Shown here one piece after another: positions 1 through 5,394 of a stretch of 5,530 nt of DNA. The translations under genes were made by a program, and so were the position numbers. The stretch lies in assembly GCA_045576675.1 (NCBI GenBank), contig JAZNGX010000163.1, positions 1 to 5,530 on the forward strand, in the 5' to 3' direction. This DNA comes from JAZNGX01 sp045576675 (GTDB lineage: Bacteria; Bacillota; Clostridia; Monoglobales; Firm-18). Below the pieces are notes generated by a model. That model did not search any database and was not told the DNA's origin. It saw nothing but the letters and a program-made list of their open reading frames with translations. The stretch's first letter is position 1. Each line of letters starts with the position of its first letter.

Positions 1-72
1 AGACACGGTTGTTCTTATGCCTGGGCCGTCTACAAGGGAATTTCTTTGAATGGAAAAAATGGTGGCTTTCAT
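1..72 (-). CDS. Glycyl radical enzyme activase (radical SAM), N-terminal fragment cut by window edge
   Basis: Only the first 24 codons are inside the window. The peptide begins MKATIFSIQRNSLVDGPGIR and continues TTVS. The DGPGIRT segment is the N-terminal signature of pyruvate formate-lyase-activating enzyme and related glycyl radical enzyme activases. These use S-adenosylmethionine and a 4Fe-4S cluster to abstract a hydrogen from the conserved glycine of their partner enzyme. The cluster-binding CX3CX2C motif should follow just beyond the edge, so it cannot be checked here. The ATG at 70-72 lies four bases after the stop of a glycyl radical enzyme remnant, which is the usual enzyme-activase order. 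The only purine-rich stretch upstream (AAAGG near 86-90) is about 13 bases away, which is long for a ribosome binding site and suggests translational coupling. The family call is firm; the substrate of the partner enzyme is unknown. Confidence 0.88.
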   Translation of the reverse strand, partial: MKATIFSIQRNSLVDGPGIRTTVS

Positions 73-76
73 AATG

Positions 77-346
77 TTATTTATACCTTTCTATAATCAT
101 ATCCTGCCATTCTTTGTTCATAGTCACAAACCGTGCATTCCATCCCGAAACTCTAACAGAAAGGTTTTGATAGTCTTCCGGATGCTTTTGTGCTTTCATT
201 AGCAGTTCTGCATCAGCAATATCTCCGCAGCAATATCGACAAATCAATCTATACTGATTATATTTTGTCAGGTGCTGTAAAGAGCAGGGAAGATGTGTAC
301 CATTTTCCGCAATTTTAGGATATCCTAAGACCTTATCAAAAAAGCC
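77..346 (-). pseudogene. C-terminal remnant of a glycyl radical enzyme (pyruvate formate-lyase-like)
   Basis: A minus-strand frame, open from a stop at 347-349 to the TAA at 77-79, ends with a textbook glycyl radical domain tail. LLMKAQKHPEDYQNL (about 161-205) is followed by VRVSGWNARF (128-157) and then KEWQDMIIERYK. The glycine at 143-145 is the predicted radical site, activated by the product of the gene just downstream. Full enzymes of this family are roughly 750-900 residues, but only about 50 residues are recognisable here. Upstream, in frame, is sequence I do not recognise, including LICRYCCGD (221-247) with three cysteines. There is no ATG or GTG start with a ribosome binding site. 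The frame begins against the terminator of the neighbouring four-helix-bundle gene, so the rest of the enzyme is not adjacent. A truncated pseudogene is most likely. A GrcA/YfiD-like stand-alone spare glycyl domain is an alternative, but the missing start argues against it. Confidence 0.8.
214..241. repeat. 14-base imperfect tandem duplication inside the glycyl radical enzyme remnant
   Basis: The ten bases CAGCAATATC occur at 214-223 and again at 228-237, giving a 14-base period. A 14-base duplication is not a multiple of three and would shift a reading frame. It sits where recognisable glycyl radical enzyme sequence (DIADAELL, read leftwards from about 223) gives way to unrecognised sequence. 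It may mark slippage or a rearrangement junction. Chance similarity is also possible because the unit is short. Confidence 0.4.
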
Positions 347-373
347 TTAAACGAATAATTTCGTTTAAGGCTT
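338..373 (-). terminator. Rho-independent terminator of the four-helix-bundle gene
   Basis: A perfect 14-bp stem is formed by AAGCCTTAAACGAA (342-355) and its complement at 360-373, with a four-base TAAT loop. On the minus strand it is followed by six T residues (338-343). It starts five bases after the TAA of the four-helix-bundle gene, so it ends that transcript. It also separates the gene from the glycyl radical enzyme remnant. There is no T run on the plus-strand side, so it works in one direction. Confidence 0.92.
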
Positions 374-377
374 AGTG

Positions 378-728
378 TTATTTAGATTTAACTGTTTTTA
401 GTGATGAGATTAGCATTCTTCGGATAGCACCACATTCATTTTGCATTTTCTTATATTTTTCTTCTTTAATACAATTTGTTTCAAAGAGTAATTCTAACCA
501 ATACTCTGTTTCATAGCACTCTTTTTGTGATATTTCAAGTTTTGATATAAAATCATTTTTGCTTTGAGCGTATTGTGCTTCGTGAAGATTGGCACCAATT
601 GAAGTTGCCGAACGAAGTAGTTGATTCACCAAAACCGCTTCTTTATGACTTGATTTAATCTCTCTGCATAAGAAAACAATATCTTTTGCAAATTGCTTTG
701 CTTTATTTCTTAAAATACTTTCTGCCAT
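378..728 (-). CDS. Four-helix-bundle protein (23S rRNA intervening-sequence protein / Avd-like family)
   Basis: The 116-residue product begins MAESILRNKAKQFAKDIVFL and is predicted to be all alpha-helical. It carries the family's core pattern: LLRSATSIGANLHEAQYAQS (residues 37-56), then DFISKLEISQKECYETEYWLELL (59-81). These match the small four-helix-bundle proteins found in intervening sequences of 23S rRNA genes, as free-standing copies in many genomes, and as Avd accessory proteins of diversity-generating retroelements. Avd proteins bind nucleic acid and form pentameric barrels; the role of free-standing copies is unknown to me. No reverse transcriptase, template repeat or rRNA sequence is visible here. 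I place the start at the ATG at 726-728. A GTG nine bases upstream is in frame but lies inside the Shine-Dalgarno sequence. The gene has its own promoter and terminator and lies beside a hairpin array, so it looks like a self-contained cassette. Confidence 0.9.
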   Translation of the reverse strand: MAESILRNKAKQFAKDIVFLCREIKSSHKEAVLVNQLLRSATSIGANLHEAQYAQSKNDFISKLEISQKECYETEYWLELLFETNCIKEEKYKKMQNECGAIRRMLISSLKTVKSK

Positions 729-732
729 TGAT

Positions 733-741
733 ATCACCTCT
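733..741 (-). promoter_or_regulatory. Ribosome binding site that decides the four-helix-bundle gene start
   Basis: AGAGGTGAT on the minus strand is almost the full complement of the 16S rRNA 3' end and ends four bases before the ATG at 726-728. The alternative in-frame GTG (735-737) falls within this element, so it cannot be the start. The predicted transcription start from the promoter upstream is near 741, so the mRNA would begin almost directly with the ribosome binding site. Confidence 0.85.
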
Positions 742-747
742 GTAATT

Positions 748-776
748 ATTATACTGTAGCTTTGCTACTTTTTCAA
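748..776 (-). promoter_or_regulatory. Consensus sigma-A-type promoter of the four-helix-bundle gene with a dyad in its spacer
   Basis: On the minus strand TTGAAA (771-776) is separated by exactly 17 bases from a perfect TATAAT (748-753). The spacer contains a perfect dyad, GTAGC-AAA-GCTAC (756-768), which would lie under RNA polymerase between the two boxes and could be an operator. The -35 box directly abuts the last linker of the hairpin array. This is one of the strongest promoter matches in the window. Confidence 0.85.
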
Positions 777-938
777 GTGATATTCTGAACGATGTTCAGC
801 GTGATATTTTTGATAAATCAAAAGTGTTATTAAAACCTATGGTTTTAGTGGTATTTTATTCGCAAACAAACTGTGCGAAGCACAATACCACTTGCAAAGC
901 AAATACCACTGCGAAGCAATATAACTCGCCATAGGCGA
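776..938. repeat. Array of small hairpins separated by an orientation-switching 9-base linker
   Basis: Read on the plus strand, the linker AGTGRTATT or a close variant occurs at 776-784, 800-808, 823-831 and 847-855. Its reverse complement, AATACCACT, occurs at 884-892 and 902-910, with weaker versions at 864-872 and 918-926. Between linkers sit short perfect or near-perfect hairpins: CTGAAC-GAT-GTTCAG (785-799), TTTGAT-AA-ATCAAA (809-822), AAAACC-TAT-GGTTTT (832-846), GTGC-GAA-GCAC (873-883), TTGC-AAA-GCAA (892-902), TGC-GAA-GCA (910-918) and TCGCC-ATA-GGCGA (926-938). A 10-bp inverted repeat, TTTTATTCGC (854-863) and its complement (935-944), brackets the right half. Because the linkers reverse, the two halves can pair, giving a long arm with side hairpins. 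No coding potential is seen. From memory, similar arrays occur upstream of four-helix-bundle genes in gut Clostridia; I could not check this. Confidence 0.8.
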
Positions 939-973
939 ATAAAACTGCCGAGTGTCCTTAAGAACACTCGGCA
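938..973 (-). terminator. Rho-independent terminator of the large secreted-protein gene
   Basis: TGCCGAGTGT (946-955) pairs with ACACTCGGCA (964-973). The inner CTTAAG can extend the stem after one mismatch. On the minus strand the hairpin is followed by GTTTTATT (938-945). It lies 14 bases past the stop of the 1201-residue protein. Its T tract is also the outer arm of an inverted repeat of the hairpin array, so the array begins exactly where the terminator ends. Confidence 0.8.
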
Positions 974-987
974 TAAGAAGTGAATTT

Positions 988-3900
988 TTAATAATACAAA
1001 GGTAATTGTTCATTTGCACACAGAGGAGCAAGTGTTCCTTTTTCAACAAGCATAAGCTTGCAGCTGTCTGCCATTTTGCTGATTTCAACAGAAACGTTTG
1101 CTTCAGGGTTTTCGTATGCTGCTACAGAAACAAGCCTTGTTCCGTCATAAAATGCTGCATAAAGCACAGCTTCTTTTCCGCTGCCGCTGATTTCACAATT
1201 GATTTCTGCACGGGTAAATGAGGTTATACCCAATGAATAAGCTTCCGGCAATGAAGATATTTTAATTTCAGCATCGCCGTCCTCATATGTGCTTGCAACA
1301 ATGTAATATTTTTGCCCTGCAGCAAGTGTTGCAATTTTGCCATCGTATGTGTCATTCCAATCAGCATTAATTTGCGATCCGTTTGCATCATATATATTTA
1401 TATTTGATATAATGTAATTAGTTGTTATTTCTGTTGTACCACTTTCCGGTTGTGTGAATTCGAAATAATAATCGTTGCCATACCTGTTAAATTTATTTCT
1501 ACCTTCTGCTTTGAATTCATAGCTGTTTGAGTCAAGTGTTGTAATGTCGCTTCTCATTTTCATAGTAAAGATTTTTTCCTCACCGTAAATCTTATTTTCA
1601 TAATCGTCACCAACATAGATAAATGGTTTTATTGAATAAGTTTTTCCTGTTTTTAATCCGCTTATTTCCGTCTCAATATGTTGAATATCAGAAAATTTCA
1701 TTTCGGGCTCCATAACACTTTGGCTGCCTTCAATATCTGGACCTGAATACTCAATACCTGCTTTGATGTCATTCACTGCGTATGGTGCTGTAACTGTAAG
1801 CTGTACTGCACCGGCAAGTCCGTTGTAAGATGGTGTCATAAAGCAATTGTCAACACTTATGCCAAGAGTTTGACTGTCCGTAGCTTCATATAAAGTAAAC
1901 TGTGCGGAAGAAAATGCCCTCATTGAGCTGCTGCCGCCGCCTCCACCGCCTGCTGAGCCGCTACCACCGCCTGCTGAGCCGCCACCACCTGTTGGAAGTT
2001 TGATTGTGTTACTGATACAGCCGCTTCCTGCACTGACAGAGAATGTTTGATCTTCATAATAATATTGAGGTATATAGATAATAGGGAATAAACCTTTATC
2101 AAGCTTGTGCATATAATAAAATGTATTACTTACTGTGTACCAGTAATCTCCGCCCCATACGTAAATCTCGGAATTGTAAAGTGATGTATCAATTTTATAA
2201 TAGCCTTCTTTTGGTACATTGAATACAAATATTTCATTTTCAGCACCGGCATTGTAAGTTGTATCTGTTGTAATTTCAGTTACAACTGCATCGGATATTT
2301 TAGCAGTCATATTATAATGTGGTCTTAAAATATATGTTGTGCCTGTTTCACCATTAAAGAACTGAGCATCATGAGTCTCAAGTGCTATGTTTGAATGTTC
2401 TTTTGTTATGACGTCTACAGTTCCGTATTGCAAGTCATTGGTTATAGTATAAATTGCATTTTGTGACGGTGTGAATGAATAGTATGAACCTTCTGTCAGA
2501 CTTGTTTCAACATCCTTTGTAAGCACTTCAGGAATAATTTTTGATATATTTACTGTCACATCACTCCGACCGCTTGTGTACTTGTAAAAGGTGAAATATA
2601 TTTTATCGCCTTCATTACGATAAATGGCTGTGCTGGTCGGATAGCCATTGTATACATAATAATTGTGATCATTTATTTGAATTTCTGCATATCTCCACGA
2701 ACCTGTTTTTGCAAGCTCTACATCATAAAAGCCTGCTTCAGGAACAGTGTAGCACATTGTCAAATCCTCGCTGCTGCTAAGTGAAATAGTCTGACCGTTT
2801 GTAAGCTCTGTGTATGCATTTGTAACCTTAATCTCGTTTTGTGAAACGGTGCCGCCTATTGATGAATTGCCCCAAAGCTCGATATAAACAGTAACGTCCT
2901 TTTTCAGTTCAAGTATTTTTGAATAGCCCCACATTGCAGATGCTGACTTGTAAAGAACTTCGTTATCAGTGTATATCTTTAAGTTATCGCAATAATTGTT
3001 ATTGCTCATTATCTTATAGCTGCCGTCTTCAGAAGGTGTAAAAGAGTACAGATATGTTTTTCCTGAGTAATAGTCATAGTATGCAGCCTCGTCAAAGCTT
3101 AAAGCTATAGCAGTCGGTGCAACATATTTTCTTACGGTTACTTCATCATCATCAGAATAAAGTGAAATTAAAACCCACTCGTCTTTTTTCAAATCAATAG
3201 TGCGATATGTTGCTGATGAATAGTCGTCTGAAGTTTCGATATTATAGTCATTGCAGTTTGAAAAGTCAAATTCATATTTTCCGTCTTCAGGTGCACAAAA
3301 CGCAATGAATCTTCTGTAATCAACTGAAATTGTTGCTTTTGATGCAACATCAAGCTCCATACTCGGCATTTCTGTTTGAGTAATCGTCCATTGTATGTTT
3401 TCATCACTGTAATTTCTTGCAGTTACAAAGTATTCGCCCGGTTTAACAACTGCAGTTTGTTCGTTTTCATAAAAACTGTAATGGTTATTATCATTTTCCA
3501 TTGATGCATTTGCACCTGTCAGTGTGATAATAACAGGCTTGCTGATTTTGATGCTGAAGGTGGCTTCATCATTGGCAGCAAGTGTATTTTCTTTGCCGAA
3601 TTCAACTGCTTCGGGAATTGTGTAAGTTATATCAAGAGTAAAATTATCACCCATTGAGCTTGTGTTTATGTAATATGTTCCGTCTTTTAAAATTCTTGTT
3701 AATTCGCCCCAACCGTTATCAACGTGATTGCCGTTTTCATCAATAATGTTGAAATTAGAATCATATTCTTCGTTTCCGCTTACGCTGAAATTGTACATAC
3801 CATATTTCGGGATAGTGATTTCACATACTCCGCTTACGCCTGAGATGGAGTAAAGCTTTGTTGTGGTTTGCGGATTGTTTATTATTGGTGTGAAAACATT

Positions 3901-4593
3901 TAATTTATTAAGCTCGAATTTAATGGTTGTTGATAAATCAGAACCGTTGTTTTTTGAAACAGAATATATTGTGGTTTCGCCTGCTGACATATAGGTAATA
4001 TCATCAGGATAAATATACTGATTGTTGGGGTATTTTATGAAGCGTATGCTCCAGTCGTCATAGTAATAATCGTCCCATTTATCATAAGTTACCGCCCCCA
4101 GACTGTAAAAGCCTGATTCCTTGGCAGTTATACTAAGATAAGCGGAGCTTTTGCCAACAAGTTCAAGCTTACCATCAATAAGACTGTCAAATTCAATTAC
4201 AGGGATACCGCCTTTTATTGTAATATCACACGAATCACCTATGTGGTAATCGCAATACTCGTTTTCGCAAACACTGGTATAATATATTTCAACTGTATAT
4301 GTGCTTCCGTTTAAAAAATCTTCACTGCTGAAGGTAAATGCACCTTCGCTAATCCATTCGCTTACGTAATGAGATTCTTCTACTGCAGTGTCCCAACTGT
4401 TAAGCGGTTTTACCGTCAAAAGAATTTCGCGGTTTGTAACGTAATTGTTCATATAGCTGTAATTTACCGTTACAATGTCATTTTCCTGTGTTATGCTTTC
4501 AATTCCAAGCTCGCAGCACGGGCTTGCGTAAACTGCAGGCATAATGCCGGCAAGCATTACAAGCATAATAATTAATGAAATTATTCTTTTCAT
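988..4593 (-). CDS. Large secreted multi-repeat protein (PPC-like beta-sandwich repeats, Gly/Ser linker), function unknown
   Basis: The 1201-residue product starts MKRIISLIIMLVMLAGIMPA with a clear Sec signal peptide; cleavage is likely after residue 23 (VYA|SP). I chose the ATG at 4591-4593 because AAAGGAG lies eight bases upstream and the signal peptide follows directly. The frame extends 21 codons further, but those overlap the promoter. The mature part is Tyr-, Asp- and Asn-rich. It repeats a strand-turn-strand motif of the form F-x-x-P-x-x-G-x-Y near residues 152, 257, 429, 514, 611, 704, 789 and 1043, usually 82-104 residues apart, as in bacterial pre-peptidase C-terminal (PPC) beta-sandwich domains. 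A Gly/Ser linker (867-890) separates the repeats from an Ig/Fn3-like region (895-1013), one more PPC-like repeat and a C-terminal module (1120-1201, including AAFYDGTRLVSV). I see no catalytic motif, LPXTG, SLH domain or dockerin. An adhesin, glycan-binding or surface role is inference. Confidence 0.88.
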   Translation of the reverse strand: MKRIISLIIMLVMLAGIMPAVYASPCCELGIESITQENDIVTVNYSYMNNYVTNREILLTVKPLNSWDTAVEESHYVSEWISEGAFTFSSEDFLNGSTYTVEIYYTSVCENEYCDYHIGDSCDITIKGGIPVIEFDSLIDGKLELVGKSSAYLSITAKESGFYSLGAVTYDKWDDYYYDDWSIRFIKYPNNQYIYPDDITYMSAGETTIYSVSKNNGSDLSTTIKFELNKLNVFTPIINNPQTTTKLYSISGVSGVCEITIPKYGMYNFSVSGNEEYDSNFNIIDENGNHVDNGWGELTRILKDGTYYINTSSMGDNFTLDITYTIPEAVEFGKENTLAANDEATFSIKISKPVIITLTGANASMENDNNHYSFYENEQTAVVKPGEYFVTARNYSDENIQWTITQTEMPSMELDVASKATISVDYRRFIAFCAPEDGKYEFDFSNCNDYNIETSDDYSSATYRTIDLKKDEWVLISLYSDDDEVTVRKYVAPTAIALSFDEAAYYDYYSGKTYLYSFTPSEDGSYKIMSNNNYCDNLKIYTDNEVLYKSASAMWGYSKILELKKDVTVYIELWGNSSIGGTVSQNEIKVTNAYTELTNGQTISLSSSEDLTMCYTVPEAGFYDVELAKTGSWRYAEIQINDHNYYVYNGYPTSTAIYRNEGDKIYFTFYKYTSGRSDVTVNISKIIPEVLTKDVETSLTEGSYYSFTPSQNAIYTITNDLQYGTVDVITKEHSNIALETHDAQFFNGETGTTYILRPHYNMTAKISDAVVTEITTDTTYNAGAENEIFVFNVPKEGYYKIDTSLYNSEIYVWGGDYWYTVSNTFYYMHKLDKGLFPIIYIPQYYYEDQTFSVSAGSGCISNTIKLPTGGGGSAGGGSGSAGGGGGGSSSMRAFSSAQFTLYEATDSQTLGISVDNCFMTPSYNGLAGAVQLTVTAPYAVNDIKAGIEYSGPDIEGSQSVMEPEMKFSDIQHIETEISGLKTGKTYSIKPFIYVGDDYENKIYGEEKIFTMKMRSDITTLDSNSYEFKAEGRNKFNRYGNDYYFEFTQPESGTTEITTNYIISNINIYDANGSQINADWNDTYDGKIATLAAGQKYYIVASTYEDGDAEIKISSLPEAYSLGITSFTRAEINCEISGSGKEAVLYAAFYDGTRLVSVAAYENPEANVSVEISKMADSCKLMLVEKGTLAPLCANEQLPLYY
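1943..1984 (-). repeat. Two 21-base tandem repeats encoding a Gly/Ser/Ala linker
   Basis: Two 21-base copies (1943-1963 and 1964-1984) differ at one position (1962 versus 1983), and a third partial copy follows. Each encodes seven residues of the GGGSGSA type, so copy changes keep the frame. The stretch is far more GC-rich than the surrounding gene. It codes for the flexible linker at residues 867-890 of the large secreted protein, a likely site of length variation between strains. Confidence 0.85.
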
Positions 4594-4601
4594 ATTTAAC
4601 A

Positions 4602-4656
4602 CTCCTTTATAAAATCCAAACATTACTATTATACCATTTTTGGCCATAAAAATCAA
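4602..4656 (-). promoter_or_regulatory. Promoter and ribosome binding site of the large secreted-protein gene
   Basis: On the minus strand TTGATT (4651-4656) is 17 bases from TATAAT (4628-4633), which is preceded by TGG, giving an extended -10 (TGnTATAAT). Transcription should start near 4621, leaving a short leader of about 28 bases with AAAGGAG at 4602-4608, eight bases before the ATG at 4593. The promoter starts five bases after the stop of the Crp/Fnr gene, and no terminator hairpin lies between. The large gene can therefore be read both from its own promoter and by readthrough. Confidence 0.82.
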
Positions 4657-4661
4657 GAAAA

Positions 4662-5318
4662 TTATAGTATTTCAAACTGCTTTTTGTTCGACTTTATTAT
4701 ACCTTCATTTCTTAATTTGCTTATTTCGTTAGAAAGACCACTGCGGTCAACACCTAAATAATCGGCAAGCTGCTGACGGTCATATGGAATTGTGAATTTT
4801 GCGTTGCCGCATTTTTTTGCCTGAAGTGTAAGAAAGGTCATAAGCTTTTCTCTTGTGGTGCGTTTTGTGATAATTTCAAGCTTTTGATTAAGTGCAATAT
4901 TTTTTGTTGCAACAATTTTTAACAGGTTATATATCATTTTGTTGTGAAATTCACAGGCAGAGGAGCAAGTGGTAATTATTCTTTTGCAATCTGCAAAAAA
5001 TATTTCACATTCGGTTTCAGCAACAACGCCTATGTTAACAGGCACCTCTGCACAGGAAAAGGCTTCAGCAAATAGCTCTGAAGGCTCTATGTGCGTAACA
5101 ATGCTTCTGTTGCCGTCATAATCTGTACGTTCAAGCTGCACTGTTCCTGAAAGGACTATTCCAACGTGGCTTGTATACTTCCCCTCTGATATAACTGTAC
5201 TGCCTTTTGTAAATTTAACAACCTGTCCGTTAAGGCAGGCAAGCATAGAATTCAGATTTTTGTCTTCAATTCCGTTAAAAAGAGGGCATTTTCTTAAAAT
5301 CTCAAAATATTTTTTCAT
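4662..5318 (-). CDS. Crp/Fnr-family transcriptional regulator
   Basis: The 218-residue product is of typical family length. Residues 12-110 form a cyclic-nucleotide-binding-like beta barrel (CPLFNGIEDKNLNSML, then HVGIVLSGTVQLERTDYDGN and PSELFAEAFSC). A dimerisation helix follows (about 120-155). The C-terminal winged helix-turn-helix contains RQQLADYLGVDRSGLSNEIS (181-200). The Arg-Ser pair that contacts cAMP phosphate in E. coli CRP is not seen in PSELFAEAFSCAEVPVN, so cAMP is an unlikely ligand. Cysteines at 89, 104, 111, 118 and 122, including CSSACEFH (118-125), could sense redox or bind a metal, but the N-terminal Fnr cysteine cluster is absent. GGAGG at 5324-5328, five bases before the ATG, fixes the start. 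A dyad just upstream suggests autoregulation. The next gene downstream, 68 bases away, encodes a secreted protein that may share its transcript. Ligand and regulon are unknown. Confidence 0.93.
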   Translation of the reverse strand: MKKYFEILRKCPLFNGIEDKNLNSMLACLNGQVVKFTKGSTVISEGKYTSHVGIVLSGTVQLERTDYDGNRSIVTHIEPSELFAEAFSCAEVPVNIGVVAETECEIFFADCKRIITTCSSACEFHNKMIYNLLKIVATKNIALNQKLEIITKRTTREKLMTFLTLQAKKCGNAKFTIPYDRQQLADYLGVDRSGLSNEISKLRNEGIIKSNKKQFEIL

Positions 5319-5332
5319 AAAAACCTCCGTTT

Positions 5333-5348
5333 TGTTGAAAATTCAACA
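5333..5348. promoter_or_regulatory. Perfect 16-bp dyad, candidate Crp/Fnr autoregulatory operator
   Basis: TGTTGAA-AA-TTCAACA is a perfect inverted repeat. It can be written TGTTG-N6-CAACA, which is the geometry of CRP sites (TGTGA-N6-TCACA). It lies between the predicted transcription start (about 5356) and the ribosome binding site of the Crp/Fnr gene, where bound regulator would block transcription. Binding by this particular protein is inferred from position and geometry. Confidence 0.6.
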
Positions 5349-5362
5349 TACATACAGTTGTT

Positions 5363-5391
5363 ATTATATTATAATTAAAGCATAAAAGCAA
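5363..5391 (-). promoter_or_regulatory. Probable promoter of the Crp/Fnr gene
   Basis: On the minus strand TTGCTT (5386-5391) lies 17 bases upstream of TATAAT (5363-5368). A second TATAAT overlaps at 5368-5373 but lacks a -35 box. Transcription would start near 5356, giving a leader of roughly 40 bases that contains the 5333-5348 dyad. The -10 is perfect and the -35 only partly matches, so the promoter may be weak or assisted. Confidence 0.6.
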
Positions 5392-5394
5392 GGA

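Noticed and set aside
776..944. CRISPR array
   Set aside because: The repeated unit is only nine bases, reverses orientation, and is separated by palindromes of 7-15 bases rather than unique 30-40-base spacers; no cas genes are present.
378..944. Diversity-generating retroelement with Avd
   Set aside because: The four-helix-bundle protein is Avd-like, but no reverse transcriptase, template/variable repeat pair or adenine-biased target is in the window.
837..1088. 83-codon minus-strand open frame overlapping the hairpin array and the 3' end of the large gene
   Set aside because: It lies in another frame of the secreted-protein gene and runs through the terminator and the hairpin array; it has no ribosome binding site or recognisable protein character.
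1006..1221. 71-codon plus-strand open frame
   Set aside because: Antisense to the C-terminal module of the large secreted protein, with no promoter or ribosome binding site; a shadow of the real frame.
1920..2102. 60-codon minus-strand frame ending in Ala/Gln/Val repeats
   Set aside because: It is the 21-base linker repeat read in the wrong frame; the Gly/Ser reading belongs to the continuous 1201-residue protein.
3189..3407. 72-codon minus-strand frame inside the large gene
   Set aside because: Alternative frame of a continuous coding region with no start signals.
4369..4575. 68-codon plus-strand frame
   Set aside because: Antisense to the N-terminus and signal peptide of the secreted protein; no ribosome binding site.
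4634..4653. Imperfect dyad around TGGCCA between promoter boxes of the large gene, considered as an operator
   Set aside because: The arms are offset and consist mostly of A/T runs, so the match is no better than expected in AT-rich DNA.
5333..5375. Plus-strand promoter for the right-edge hairpin element (TATAAT at 5370-5375)
   Set aside because: No -35-like box lies at 16-18 bases; the AT-rich stretch is better explained by the minus-strand Crp/Fnr promoter.
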